Numbered from the stretch's first letter, positions 1 to 6,593 are shown. The stretch: 8,086 nucleotides of DNA from Sulfurovum sp. (GCA_026985755.1 JALSPX010000230.1:1-8086); one strand, 5' to 3'. Numbers and translations: made by a program. Notes: generated from the letters alone by a model not told the origin.

Positions 1-2091
1 TTGTTCTTTTATCTTCTCATCTATCACACGGGCAATATGTCTTGCACCATAGCGTTCATCATAGCCTTCATTCGCCAAGTACTCTTTGGCTTTTTTACCT
101 ACTTTAACTTTGACTTTTTTGCCTTTGAGTAAGGCATTGAGCTTACCTAATTCTCTATCGACAATTGTCACTAAAGCGTCTAAATTCAAGGCATTAAACT
201 CTATCGTAGCAGAGAGACGGTTCCTAAACTCTGGAGAGAAAAAGGCTGCCAATGCCTTATCTGTTTTCATAGAAGTGTCTTTGTTAAAGCCCATCACATT
301 GGCTTCTTTGGTTCCTATGTTAGAGGTCATGATGAGTATCACATTTTTAAAGTCAGAGACCACACCATTGTTGTCCGTAAGTTTTGCACCATCCATCACT
401 TGAAGTAAGATATTCATAATGTCAGGATGTGCTTTTTCTATCTCATCAAGTAAGAGTACTGTATGGGGATGTTTTTTTATCATCTCGGTCAGCAAACCGC
501 CCTGCTCATACCCCACATATCCTGGAGGTGCACCCACTAAGCGGCTAATCGTATGTGGTTCCATATATTCAGACATATCGAGTCTCTCGAAATGGACATG
601 CATGGTCTTTGCAAGCTGTGTTGCCAACGCTGTTTTACCCACACCAGTAGGGCCTACAAACAAGAAACTACCTATAGGTCTATCTTCTCCATTAAGCCCT
701 GCATATGAACGCTTTATGGCTGTAGATAATGCTTGTATCGCTTCATCTTGCCCTATGATATGTGATGTTAAATCTTTTTCTAAACGTTTAAGTTTTTTGG
801 TGTCATCTGTCCCTATCACTGTAGATGGCAGTTTCATCATTTTGGCTACAGACATCTCTATATCTTTAGGTTTTACTGTCACATCACTTTCTCCACGCAA
901 CATAAAGTGTGCACCTACTTCATCGATAATATCCATCGCCTTATCTGGCAAAAATCTATCATGTAAGTATTTCACAGAGAGGTCAATCGCTGTACGCAGT
1001 GATGCATCCGTAAATGCAATATTATGATAATTCTCATACTTATGCTGTACACCTTTGAGTATGATAAATGTGTCTTCTATGCTTGGCTCTTCTACATCAA
1101 TTTTGGCAAATCTACGGCTAAGTGCCTTATCTTTGTCAAAAAAGTTTCTATACTCTTGGTAGGTTGTAGCCCCTATACATTTCAAATCACCACGGGCAAG
1201 TGCAGGTTTGAGTAAATTAGACGCATCCATGCTACCACCACTTGTTGCACCTGCTCCTACCATCGTGTGTATTTCATCTATGAACATAATAGCATTATCA
1301 AGCTGACTAAGCTCGGAGATAATCCCTTTGAGACGCTTCTCAAAATCCCCTCTGTATTTGGTACCTGCTACCAAGGCACCCATATCTAGAGCATATACCT
1401 TTGAGTTTTGTAGTATTTCAGGTACATCATTTTCAGAAATACGCAGTGCTAACCCTTCGGCTATCGCTGTTTTACCTACACCTGGTTCACCCACAAGCAG
1501 AGGATTGTTTTTCTTACGACGACAGAGTGTTTGCATCACACGTTCTATCTCATCGACACGTCCTATGACAGGGTCTATTTTTCCTGTTTGTGCCAAAGAC
1601 ACCAACTCTATAGTAAATTGATCAAGCAGTGTTTCATTCTCTTTTTTCTTTTCACCTTCGACAACAGGTTTGTCATAACGATGCGAAATTACCTCTAGTA
1701 TATCTACACGAGAAAGCCCCTCTTTTTTCATCAGATATACTGCATAAGAGTGTTCTTGTATAAAGATTGCAGCTATCATATCACCGATAGTTGCTTCTGT
1801 CCTACCAGAAGAGTGTATATGTGTCATCATATCATTAATCGCACGAGAAAGTGCCACTGTTTCAAACGGTTCTACTGCTTCTTTCAGGGCAGGGATGGTT
1901 TTGGTAATATGTTCCACGATACCTGCTTCAAGCGCTGAAAGATCTGCATCCAGTGCAGAGAGTATCTCTATGCCTGCTTCTGAACGTACTATGGCTAAAA
2001 ATACATGTTCTACCGTGAGATATTCATGTCTGTTCTCTTTGGCATATCCTACGGCTTGTTTAAATACATCATTGAGTGCTATGCTAATCAT
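1..2091 (-). CDS. clpA: ATP-dependent Clp protease, ATPase subunit ClpA (3' end beyond window)
   Basis: AAA+ unfoldase that feeds substrates into the ClpP protease in the cytoplasm, with ClpS as its N-end-rule adaptor. The frame is open for all 697 codons from the ATG at 2091-2089 to base 1, so the C-terminus is cut by the window edge. Compared with E. coli ClpA (about 758 residues), roughly 40-60 residues are missing. Seen in order: N-terminal Clp repeat domain (about 1-140); first Walker A GEPGVGKT at 201-208 and Walker B MFIDEIH at 269-275; second Walker A GPTGVGKT at 480-487 and Walker B LLLDEIEK ending the motif around D549-E550. The ClpP-docking tripeptide is MGF at 600-602, where E. 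coli has IGL. The C-terminal GYDERYGAR sensor-2 region is present. The start follows an AAAGGA ribosome site and lies 13 bp after clpS, so the two genes form an operon. Identification is secure. Confidence 0.97.
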   Translation of the reverse strand, partial: MISIALNDVFKQAVGYAKENRHEYLTVEHVFLAIVRSEAGIEILSALDADLSALEAGIVEHITKTIPALKEAVEPFETVALSRAINDMMTHIHSSGRTEATIGDMIAAIFIQEHSYAVYLMKKEGLSRVDILEVISHRYDKPVVEGEKKKENETLLDQFTIELVSLAQTGKIDPVIGRVDEIERVMQTLCRRKKNNPLLVGEPGVGKTAIAEGLALRISENDVPEILQNSKVYALDMGALVAGTKYRGDFEKRLKGIISELSQLDNAIMFIDEIHTMVGAGATSGGSMDASNLLKPALARGDLKCIGATTYQEYRNFFDKDKALSRRFAKIDVEEPSIEDTFIILKGVQHKYENYHNIAFTDASLRTAIDLSVKYLHDRFLPDKAMDIIDEVGAHFMLRGESDVTVKPKDIEMSVAKMMKLPSTVIGTDDTKKLKRLEKDLTSHIIGQDEAIQALSTAIKRSYAGLNGEDRPIGSFLFVGPTGVGKTALATQLAKTMHVHFERLDMSEYMEPHTISRLVGAPPGYVGYEQGGLLTEMIKKHPHTVLLLDEIEKAHPDIMNILLQVMDGAKLTDNNGVVSDFKNVILIMTSNIGTKEANVMGFNKDTSMKTDKALAAFFSPEFRNRLSATIEFNALNLDALVTIVDRELGKLNALLKGKKVKVKVGKKAKEYLANEGYDERYGARHIARVIDEKIKEQ

Positions 2092-2104
2092 CTTAATCCT
2101 TTAA

Positions 2105-2428
2105 TTAACTGTCTTCTTCTATGGTTGCAAGAAGTGGAAACTCATTTTGTTTCGCTTTCTGTTTAACTTGTTGTGCTTTGGTTTGTGCAATTTCAAAAGA
2201 GTATACCCCACAAATCGCTTTGCCTTTTTCATGTATTTGTAACATAATCTGCTCTGCTTGTGCATGACTTTTATGAAAAATACTTGTGAGTACCTCAACA
2301 ACAAAGTCCATGCTCGTATAGTCATCGTTGTGTAAAAGTACTTTAAACATTTGTGGCTCTTCTAGCTCTAATGCTAGGTCTAGTTCTTCTTCATAATTTG
2401 GCAATTTTCTATCCTTAAATCTGTTCAT
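2105..2428 (-). CDS. clpS: ATP-dependent Clp protease adaptor ClpS
   Basis: Small cytoplasmic adaptor that binds N-degron substrates and hands them to ClpA. It has 107 residues, the usual length. An acidic, variable N-terminal extension (about 1-25) is followed by the core domain. The core carries FKVLLHNDDYTSMDFVVEVL, with N34, D35 and D36 forming the N-degron pocket, M40 as gatekeeper and H66 in IHEKGKAICGVYS. These residues fall at the same numbers as in E. coli ClpS. It is the first gene of clpS-clpA, with only 13 bp between the genes, which suits translation in a set ratio. No strong Shine-Dalgarno is visible before its ATG, unlike clpA, so a weaker or leader-poor initiation is possible. 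The family call is certain. Confidence 0.97.
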   Translation of the reverse strand: MNRFKDRKLPNYEEELDLALELEEPQMFKVLLHNDDYTSMDFVVEVLTSIFHKSHAQAEQIMLQIHEKGKAICGVYSFEIAQTKAQQVKQKAKQNEFPLLATIEEDS

Positions 2429-2476
2429 CTATCAATTTCTACTATAATTGTATCAAAAAATGTATAGGAATTGTGT
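2429..2476. promoter_or_regulatory. Short divergent promoter region between clpS and bioD
   Basis: Only 48 bp separate the two start codons. On the plus strand TATAAT at 2443-2448 is a perfect -10 for bioD, with no good -35. On the minus strand TACAAT (2452-2447) or TATAGT (2446-2441) could serve clpS. The -10 elements of both directions overlap, so the two promoters probably compete. A weak -35 is normal for Campylobacterota sigma-70 promoters. Confidence 0.5.
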
Positions 2477-3103
2477 ATGACTTCACTTTTCATCACTGCG
2501 ACGGGTACCAATGTAGGCAAAACACACACTACACTAGCGCTCATCAAAACACTTGCTTCCAAAGGCTATTGTGTAGGCGTATATAAACCCATAGAAACAG
2601 GTGTCACCCATACAGCTCCTGATGCCACTATACTACTTGAAGCTTGCCAAAAGGTTAATGAAAATTTTAGAGATTTAAACCCTTTTGATATTACTGCTTA
2701 TACTTTTGCTTTACCTGCTGCACCGTTTTGTGCCGATACAGAGCAGATGATATCTATAGAAAAAATCATCACCAAATACCATACACTCTCAAAACTGTGT
2801 GATATTCTCTTGGTAGAAGGTGCAGGGGGCTTGTATGTCCCTATTACCAAAGATTTTCACATGATAGACCTGATTCAAAAACTCAATATCAAAACGCTTC
2901 TTGTCACACCTAGCCGTTTAGGATGCATTAACGATACATTACTCTCTATAAAAGCCTTAAAATCTAGAGATATAGACTTTGACTGGTGTGTGAATATACA
3001 TGAGGACAAAGAAGATTTTAAGAAGGTGACACAGCCTTATTATGATGCTGTGTTTGAGGAGTGGTGGCGTGTAGAGGATGGATTGGATAGACTATTCCAA
3101 TAA
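2477..3103 (+). CDS. bioD: Dethiobiotin synthetase BioD
   Basis: Catalyses the ATP- and CO2-dependent ring closure of 7,8-diaminopelargonate to dethiobiotin, the penultimate step of biotin synthesis, in the cytoplasm. I start it at the ATG at 2477, because AGGAA (2466-2470) lies 6 bp upstream. A TTG two codons earlier would overlap that site. The product is 208 residues. The P-loop GTNVGKT is at 10-16 (K15), YKPIETG carries K37 and T41 as in E. coli BioD, and VEGAGGLYVPI forms the diaminopelargonate/Mg site near residue 110. No other bio gene lies in the window, so it is encoded apart from the rest of the pathway. Its last 12 bp, including the stop, overlap the end of the convergent hydrolase gene. 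Secure call. Confidence 0.96.
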   Translation: MTSLFITATGTNVGKTHTTLALIKTLASKGYCVGVYKPIETGVTHTAPDATILLEACQKVNENFRDLNPFDITAYTFALPAAPFCADTEQMISIEKIITKYHTLSKLCDILLVEGAGGLYVPITKDFHMIDLIQKLNIKTLLVTPSRLGCINDTLLSIKALKSRDIDFDWCVNIHEDKEDFKKVTQPYYDAVFEEWWRVEDGLDRLFQ

Positions 3104-4213
3104 TAACCCATACATAGCAGGTAAAAAATTATACGCATCATTTGATGCATTCTCTTGAAAATGTAAGTCGGTGATAAATCGTGGATTATGAATCAAATTT
3201 TTAAATGTAGCCAAAGAGCTATCCGAAGAGTCTAAACGAATATTACTAGAGGTGCCATCTTCATTCTCCCAATTTTCATGCCATGCATTGATAGCTGAGA
3301 AATGTATATATGGATTTGATAGTATAGTATTTAGAGCATCTTCAAGCCATTGAGATTTATTGACATTGGGATGGTTATCTGTCACACCAAATTCTAATAG
3401 AGCAATAGGTTTAGTATGGCTAATAGCCTTGATATCTGCATAATGCATTTCAAGTTGCGTAGAAAAGGCAAGCCCTTCCCAAGGTTCTGTCACTTCTTGT
3501 ACCCCATACATACTAAAACCTATCCAATCAATATAGTCATCTCCTGGATAGTAGTTTTTTGCCTTGTTCCAACTTTCATTAGGGTATGTACCATGGTCTG
3601 CATGGAAAAACCATGTTATATGCCTCACCCCTTGTGCTCTAAAAATATCTATAATATGCCTATAGGCATCTCTAAATCTCTCTGGACCATCGGGATAGGT
3701 AGGGTCACCATAACCATCCGTTGTAGCACCGCCATTAAAAATACCACTCCACCCAAACCAATCACCATTCATCTCTACCGCAAAGTCTACCAACAGTGGA
3801 ATATTGTCTTTTTTAGCATCTTGTGCCCACTTTCTAAGTGCTGTATCGAAGTTTCCTTCAATGATGTGTTGCATAGAAAACGTGCTTTCTGCCTCTCCCA
3901 TTTGATCACTACTTCGAGGCATCAATCGCACAAATGGCACCACACCACTTTGATGTATAGCATGAATATGTGCCTTTGGATAGACAATGCCATTAAACCA
4001 ATTTTGAGAAAAGTATGCCCATGCGATCGGCTTATCTATTAATGTTTCAAAGGCTTTTATTCTCTGAGTACTCACCTCATTTTCATACCCTCCAAAATCT
4101 GGGAAAGCCCCAAAATATATCTGGTTCCCACTAGGAGGCAAAAGTTTTATCGACTTAGATGTAGGATAGAGATGCACCATCAATACTACCAGTATAAAAA
4201 CTATTTTTATCAT
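3092..4213 (-). CDS. Secreted glycoside hydrolase, family 26-like (beta-mannanase type)
   Basis: A 373-residue protein with a short hydrophobic N-terminus (about 4-16, IVFILVVLMVHLY) that looks like a Sec signal or membrane anchor, so it probably acts outside the cytoplasm. The rest fits a (beta/alpha)8 clan GH-A enzyme of the GH26 type. DFAVEMNGDWFGW places the acid/base glutamate at E147, WIGFSMYG (230-237) carries the conserved Tyr236, and ALLEFGVT places the nucleophile at E274. Both catalytic acids are present, so it is likely active. Known GH26 members cut beta-1,4-mannan or related beta-glycans; the real substrate here cannot be read from sequence. The ATG follows AAGGA at 7 bp spacing. 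It is divergent from pyrB and convergent with bioD, with no other carbohydrate genes nearby, and it stands alone transcriptionally. Confidence 0.82.
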   Translation of the reverse strand: MIKIVFILVVLMVHLYPTSKSIKLLPPSGNQIYFGAFPDFGGYENEVSTQRIKAFETLIDKPIAWAYFSQNWFNGIVYPKAHIHAIHQSGVVPFVRLMPRSSDQMGEAESTFSMQHIIEGNFDTALRKWAQDAKKDNIPLLVDFAVEMNGDWFGWSGIFNGGATTDGYGDPTYPDGPERFRDAYRHIIDIFRAQGVRHITWFFHADHGTYPNESWNKAKNYYPGDDYIDWIGFSMYGVQEVTEPWEGLAFSTQLEMHYADIKAISHTKPIALLEFGVTDNHPNVNKSQWLEDALNTILSNPYIHFSAINAWHENWENEDGTSSNIRLDSSDSSLATFKNLIHNPRFITDLHFQENASNDAYNFLPAMYGLLLE

Positions 4214-4261
4214 CTACGATTCCTTATACATGTATCCATACTTTCAACTTTAAGTTATTCG

Positions 4262-4290
4262 ATTACATTTTACCATTGATTGGCTATAAT
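4262..4290 (+). promoter_or_regulatory. Probable sigma-70 promoter of pyrB
   Basis: ATTACA at 4262-4267 (4 of 6 matches to TTGACA), a 17 bp spacer and a perfect TATAAT at 4285-4290. Transcription would begin near 4297, giving a leader of about 47 nt. No pyrimidine attenuator hairpin or uracil-sensing element is obvious in the leader. Confidence 0.6.
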
Positions 4291-4295
4291 TGCAA
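4267..4295 (-). promoter_or_regulatory. Probable sigma-70 promoter of the GH26-like gene
   Basis: Read on the minus strand: TTGCAA (4295-4290), a 17 bp spacer and TAAAAT (4272-4267). It lies almost exactly on top of the pyrB promoter, so the -35 of each covers the -10 area of the other. Polymerase can probably occupy only one at a time. Confidence 0.5.
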
Positions 4296-4343
4296 CAATT
4301 TATTATGCACCTATTACCGTACTAAGCCAATACAAGGAACCCC

Positions 4344-5222
4344 ATGCAACATCTCGTAGACACCAATGACTTTTCTGACACTCAAATAGCACAGCTCTTA
4401 CATGATGCCAAAAGTTTTAAAGCACAGCGTCCACAGCAACTCCTTCATGACAAACTTCTCATTACCCTTTTCTTTGAAGCAAGTACGCGAACACGTAGTT
4501 CCTTTGAAGTAGCCGCCAAAAGACTGGGGGCTTCTGTGGTGCATCTAGACCCTAGCCGAAGTTCTGCCAAAAAAGGCGAAAGCCTAGAAGACACATTTGC
4601 CAACCTTTGTGCTATGGAACCCGATGGTATTATCGTCCGTCACTCTGAAAATGCGACCCCGAAACTTTTAGCAGATATGCAGACAAGCCCTGTCATCAAC
4701 GCAGGGGCAGGTAACTACGCCCATCCTACACAGGCCCTGTTAGACCTCTTTACCATGGTAGAACATTTTGGTGGCGATGTCAAAGGAAAAACTATTGCCA
4801 TCGTAGGAGATATCGTCTCTTCTCGTGTAGCAAGCTCAGGTATACGTCTCATGACCCGTATGGGTATGAATGTACTACTCGTCGCCCCTGAACAGTTTAT
4901 GCCTAATAGCGACTTACCCCAATACAAAAACCTAGAGGATGTCATAGACAAAGTCGATGTCATCATGAGCCTACGTGCCCAGCTAGAACGCCATGAAAAA
5001 GAGCTTTTTGAGGACTATGCTGACTACGCTTCACAGTACTGCATCACCAAAGAACGCATGAGAAACAGAGACATCTTACTTCTGCATCCAGGTCCTGTCA
5101 TGCGTAACATAGACATCAGCGATGAGATGCTCGAAGACCCTCGATGTAAGGTACTTACACAGGTAAAAAATGGGGTCTTTATACGTATGGCTATTTTGAA
5201 GTTGTTGTTGTTGGATTCGTAA
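4344..5222 (+). CDS. pyrB: Aspartate carbamoyltransferase catalytic subunit PyrB
   Basis: Condenses carbamoyl phosphate and aspartate to N-carbamoyl-aspartate, the committed step of pyrimidine synthesis, in the cytoplasm. It has 292 residues, near the usual 300. The carbamoyl-phosphate loop STRTRSSFE is at 47-55, the mobile lysine loop KKGESLED at 76-83, and VRH at 98-100. HPTQALLDL begins at 127, GDIVSSRV carries the aspartate-binding R161, and HPGPVMRNIDI lies near the C-terminus. Where many homologues have GDIxHSRVARS this protein has GDIVSSRVASS, a likely lineage difference, not damage. AAGGA (4334-4338) sits 5 bp before the ATG. No pyrI or pyrC lies beside it, so it is probably a single-gene unit. 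Secure call. Confidence 0.97.
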   Translation: MQHLVDTNDFSDTQIAQLLHDAKSFKAQRPQQLLHDKLLITLFFEASTRTRSSFEVAAKRLGASVVHLDPSRSSAKKGESLEDTFANLCAMEPDGIIVRHSENATPKLLADMQTSPVINAGAGNYAHPTQALLDLFTMVEHFGGDVKGKTIAIVGDIVSSRVASSGIRLMTRMGMNVLLVAPEQFMPNSDLPQYKNLEDVIDKVDVIMSLRAQLERHEKELFEDYADYASQYCITKERMRNRDILLLHPGPVMRNIDISDEMLEDPRCKVLTQVKNGVFIRMAILKLLLLDS

Positions 5223-5274
5223 AAGAATGCAGCAACTCTACTTATTCATAGTTATCTTTTCTTTTCCTAATTTT

Positions 5275-5305
5275 CAGTCAACGAATATGGTGTATTTTCA
5301 ACGCC
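5275..5305 (+). repeat. Dispersed repeat, copy A (left flank of vapBC)
   Basis: A 31 bp sequence that recurs at 6092-6121 in the same orientation with a single inserted base as the only difference. The 17 bp core GGTGTATTTTCAACGCC (5289-5305) also occurs, reverse-complemented and with one change, at 7967-7983 and 8026-8042. A T-run follows the core. It ends 8 bp from the vapC stop codon. This may be the end of an IS200/IS605 or REP-type element, but that is inference. Confidence 0.8.
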
Positions 5306-5313
5306 CTTTTTTA

Positions 5314-5706
5314 TCAGAACCAATCATCCAAGGCAAGCCCATCGACTCTCATAAACTCTTTTGTATTGTGGGTAACCAAAGTTAGATTGTGTGCCTTAGC
5401 AGTACCTGCAATCAGAATATCTATGGGTCCGATAGGTGTTCCTTTTTTTTCAAGTTCAGCTCGAAGAAGTGCTGATGCTTTCGCTTCTCTTTCTCTAAAA
5501 TGAACGACATGTATTTGTTCTAGAAGTGTAGCCAATTGTTTTTCTCGTTTTTGTGGATTATTTGACTTCGTAATGCCCATTTGAAGCTCATAAAGAACAA
5601 GGGAAGAAAGAAAAATATCTTGTGGAGAGTGTAGAAATAGATTTTTCTCAACCTCTCCCATACCTTTAAAAAAGTATATCAATGTATTGGTATCAAGTAA
5701 ATACAT
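5314..5706 (-). CDS. vapC: VapC-type PIN-domain ribonuclease toxin
   Basis: Toxin of a type II toxin-antitoxin pair; VapC proteins are Mg-dependent RNases that cut tRNA or rRNA when released from their antitoxin. At 130 residues it has the normal length. The acidic active site is visible: D5 in YLLDTNTLIYF, E40 in LVLYELQMG, and D96 in GPIDILIAG. In the last motif, THNTKEF, the usual aspartate position holds residues N114-T-K-E117, so E117 probably supplies the fourth acid. The ATG abuts the antitoxin stop directly (TAAATG), so translation is coupled. The target RNA cannot be told from sequence. The pair lies between two direct repeats, suggesting it was acquired as a cassette. Confidence 0.93.
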   Translation of the reverse strand: MYLLDTNTLIYFFKGMGEVEKNLFLHSPQDIFLSSLVLYELQMGITKSNNPQKREKQLATLLEQIHVVHFREREAKASALLRAELEKKGTPIGPIDILIAGTAKAHNLTLVTHNTKEFMRVDGLALDDWF

Positions 5707-5937
5707 TTAGAATGTTTCTCTTGGGGTATCTTTACCCTCATTGTCTCGTATCTCTTGAAGTGTGGGGAAATCATTCCATGAACCTGCTAATTCACGACTG
5801 CTATGGCTCCATTCGTTTTGCATTTTTTGCTCTAATGTTGTAGAGATAAATTTACTTATAGAAATATTAAGAGAAGTTGCCATTGCTTTTACTTGACTTT
5901 CTAGTTCGTTGGCTATATAAATAGTGACTTGTGCCAT
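5707..5937 (-). CDS. VapB-type antitoxin, ribbon-helix-helix family
   Basis: A 76-residue protein directly upstream of the PIN toxin. The N-terminus, AQVTIYIANELESQVKAMA followed by an ISISKFISTTLEQKM helix (about 3-39), is a ribbon-helix-helix DNA-binding domain. The C-terminal half (40-76, WSHSSRELAGSWNDFPTLQE) should be the flexible part that wraps around and inhibits the toxin. Its ribosome site AAGGAGG (5949-5943) is perfect and 5 bp from the ATG, stronger than anything available for vapC, which fits the need for excess antitoxin. Such antitoxins usually repress their own operon, alone or with the toxin. No gene symbol is given because several antitoxin families (VapB, FitA, RHH types) pair with PIN toxins. 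Confidence 0.88.
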   Translation of the reverse strand: MAQVTIYIANELESQVKAMATSLNISISKFISTTLEQKMQNEWSHSSRELAGSWNDFPTLQEIRDNEGKDTPRETF

Positions 5938-5942
5938 AGTTG

Positions 5943-5978
5943 CCTCCTTGGGTTTAATGTATATGTTCTATTATATGT
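5943..5978 (-). promoter_or_regulatory. Probable vapBC promoter and operator
   Basis: Read on the minus strand, TATAAT (5975-5970) lies about 20 bp before the strong AAGGAGG ribosome site. No convincing -35 is seen. On the plus strand TATATGT occurs twice, at 5960-5966 and 5972-5978, 12 bp apart and covering the -10. These could be half-sites for the ribbon-helix-helix antitoxin; that is inference. Confidence 0.45.
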
Positions 5979-6091
5979 GTATTGTAATTAAAGAGTGCTG
6001 AGTTCCCTCAAAGGCATTTAAAACTTAGTTTCTAGACCCTAAATTTTAGATATAAAATCAAATATTTTTTTGAATTACAATGCTATTAATG

Positions 6092-6121
6092 CAGTCAACA
6101 ATATGGTGTATTTTCAACGCC
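6092..6121 (+). repeat. Dispersed repeat, copy B (right flank of vapBC)
   Basis: Direct copy of the 5275-5305 sequence, 817 bp further on, lacking one base. Beyond the shared part it continues to ACACC and seven T. GGTGT (6105-6109) can pair with ACACC (6124-6128), leaving a 14 nt loop followed by the T-run (6129-6135), which gives a weak terminator-like shape. Copy B matches the cores at 7967-7983 and 8026-8042 in inverted orientation. Confidence 0.8.
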
Positions 6122-6153
6122 AGACACCTTTTTTTAAAATCAAGGAGTATACA

Positions 6154-6305
6154 GTGAAAAAAATAACAGTTATTTTAAGAGCCACTTGCAAATACAATCT
6201 CATAAAAGCAACATATTTTGGTAAGTGAGAGCAGACTTCCAATCTAAAAAACTATTAGGTAATATAGAGGAGAGCTTAAAAAACAAGCTAAATGTTCCTT
6301 TGTGA
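6154..6305 (+). pseudogene. Small frameshifted reading frame, unrecognised
   Basis: A canonical ribosome site AAGGAG (6142-6147) stands 6 bp before a GTG start. The frame reads MKKITVILRATCKYNLIKAT and a few more residues, then stops at 6226-6228. A second frame continues at 6225-6302 as VRADFQSKKLLGNIEESLKN and on to NVPL, ending in TGA TAG. The two pieces together would give about 50 residues with amphipathic, protein-like composition, which suggests a single frameshift in a formerly coding sequence. I do not recognise the family. It could instead be a 24-residue leader peptide or chance. Confidence 0.35.
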
Positions 6306-6311
6306 TAGCAT

Positions 6312-6392
6312 ATAGAAGTCGAAATGGTTTGGGAACCTGCATGGAATATCTCCATGGCAGATGATAATGTGAAAAAGGCATTGGGTGGGTAA
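6312..6392 (+). pseudogene. C-terminal remnant of a DUF59/MIP18-family (SufT/PaaD-like) gene
   Basis: The frame IEVEMVWEPAWNISMADD followed by NVKKALGG and a stop matches the characteristic C-terminus of DUF59 iron-sulfur assembly factors, where V-E-V-x-x-V-W-x-P-x-W is followed by M-x-x-x-x-K-x-x-L-G. Intact members have about 100 residues, including an N-terminal DPEVG motif and a conserved cysteine; none of that is found upstream. The frame is closed by TGA TAG at 6303-6308, and there is no start or ribosome site. It is therefore a dead fragment, probably left by recombination or insertion. The match rests on my recall of the family, not on a search. Confidence 0.6.
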
Positions 6393-6465
6393 GCTTCAAT
6401 GGTTTGACTCTTCATATGGCTAAAAATATATTTTATCCATAAAATCTTTCTTAGAATAGTTAATG

Positions 6466-6532
6466 AAATGTTGCCAAATTGTGACCAAAAAGTAAATATA
6501 GTATTTCAAATGTTGCACAAATGTGACCAAAA
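6466..6532. repeat. Two 25 bp direct repeats, 42 bp apart, upstream of the poly-G promoter
   Basis: Copy 1 (6466-6490) and copy 2 (6508-6532) both begin AAATGTTGC and end GTGACCAAAA, with a few changes between. Copy 2 contains CACAAATGTG, a perfect palindrome around AA, and the flanking TTG and CAA also mirror one another. The exact 42 bp period equals four helical turns, so a protein bound to both would sit on the same DNA face. Probably a paired operator or activator site for the gene at 6640; the regulator is unknown. Confidence 0.55.
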
Positions 6533-6564
6533 GAAAAATATTTAAAACTTTTTTAGATTTTAAG

Positions 6565-6593
6565 TTTTTTCTAAGGGGGGGGGGAAATATACT
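6565..6593 (+). promoter_or_regulatory. Promoter with G10 tract in the spacer, candidate phase-variation switch
   Basis: Ten consecutive G (6575-6584) end 3 bp before TATACT (6588-6593), a good -10. A T6 run (6565-6570) lies 17 bp upstream of that -10 in the place of a -35. Gain or loss of G by slipped-strand mispairing would change spacer length and so promoter strength. Transcription would start near 6600. An alternative promoter, TTGTCG (6595-6600) with GATATT (6617-6622), would put the tract upstream of the core promoter. Confidence 0.55.

Noticed and set aside
86..2104. Several plus-strand open frames across 86-2104
   Set aside because: They are antisense to clpA, which has complete motif support over the whole interval; they lack ribosome sites and recognisable domains.
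2471..2476. TTG start for bioD, two codons upstream of the ATG
   Set aside because: The AGGAA site directly abuts this TTG, so it is too close; the ATG at 2477 has correct spacing.
3416..4042. 208-codon plus-strand open frame
   Set aside because: It is antisense to the GH26-like gene, which has both catalytic motifs and a signal peptide; the shadow has no motif.
4715..4966. Minus-strand open frame inside pyrB
   Set aside because: Antisense shadow of a well-supported pyrB.
5981..6081. 9 bp inverted pair as ends of a small mobile element
   Set aside because: Too short, no flanking target duplication, and no similarity to the repeat family nearby.
6105..6135. Intrinsic terminator in repeat copy B
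   Set aside because: The stem is only 5 bp with a 14 nt loop, and no gene on the plus strand ends just before it; copy A lacks the stem.
6200..6415. 71-codon minus-strand open frame in the gap
   Set aside because: No ribosome site and no family resemblance; the plus strand here carries the DUF59 remnant, which explains the open frame better.
6575..6584. G10 tract as a mere sequencing error
   Set aside because: A miscount by one or two is possible, but a long G run in such AT-rich DNA is itself real; exact length needs read data.
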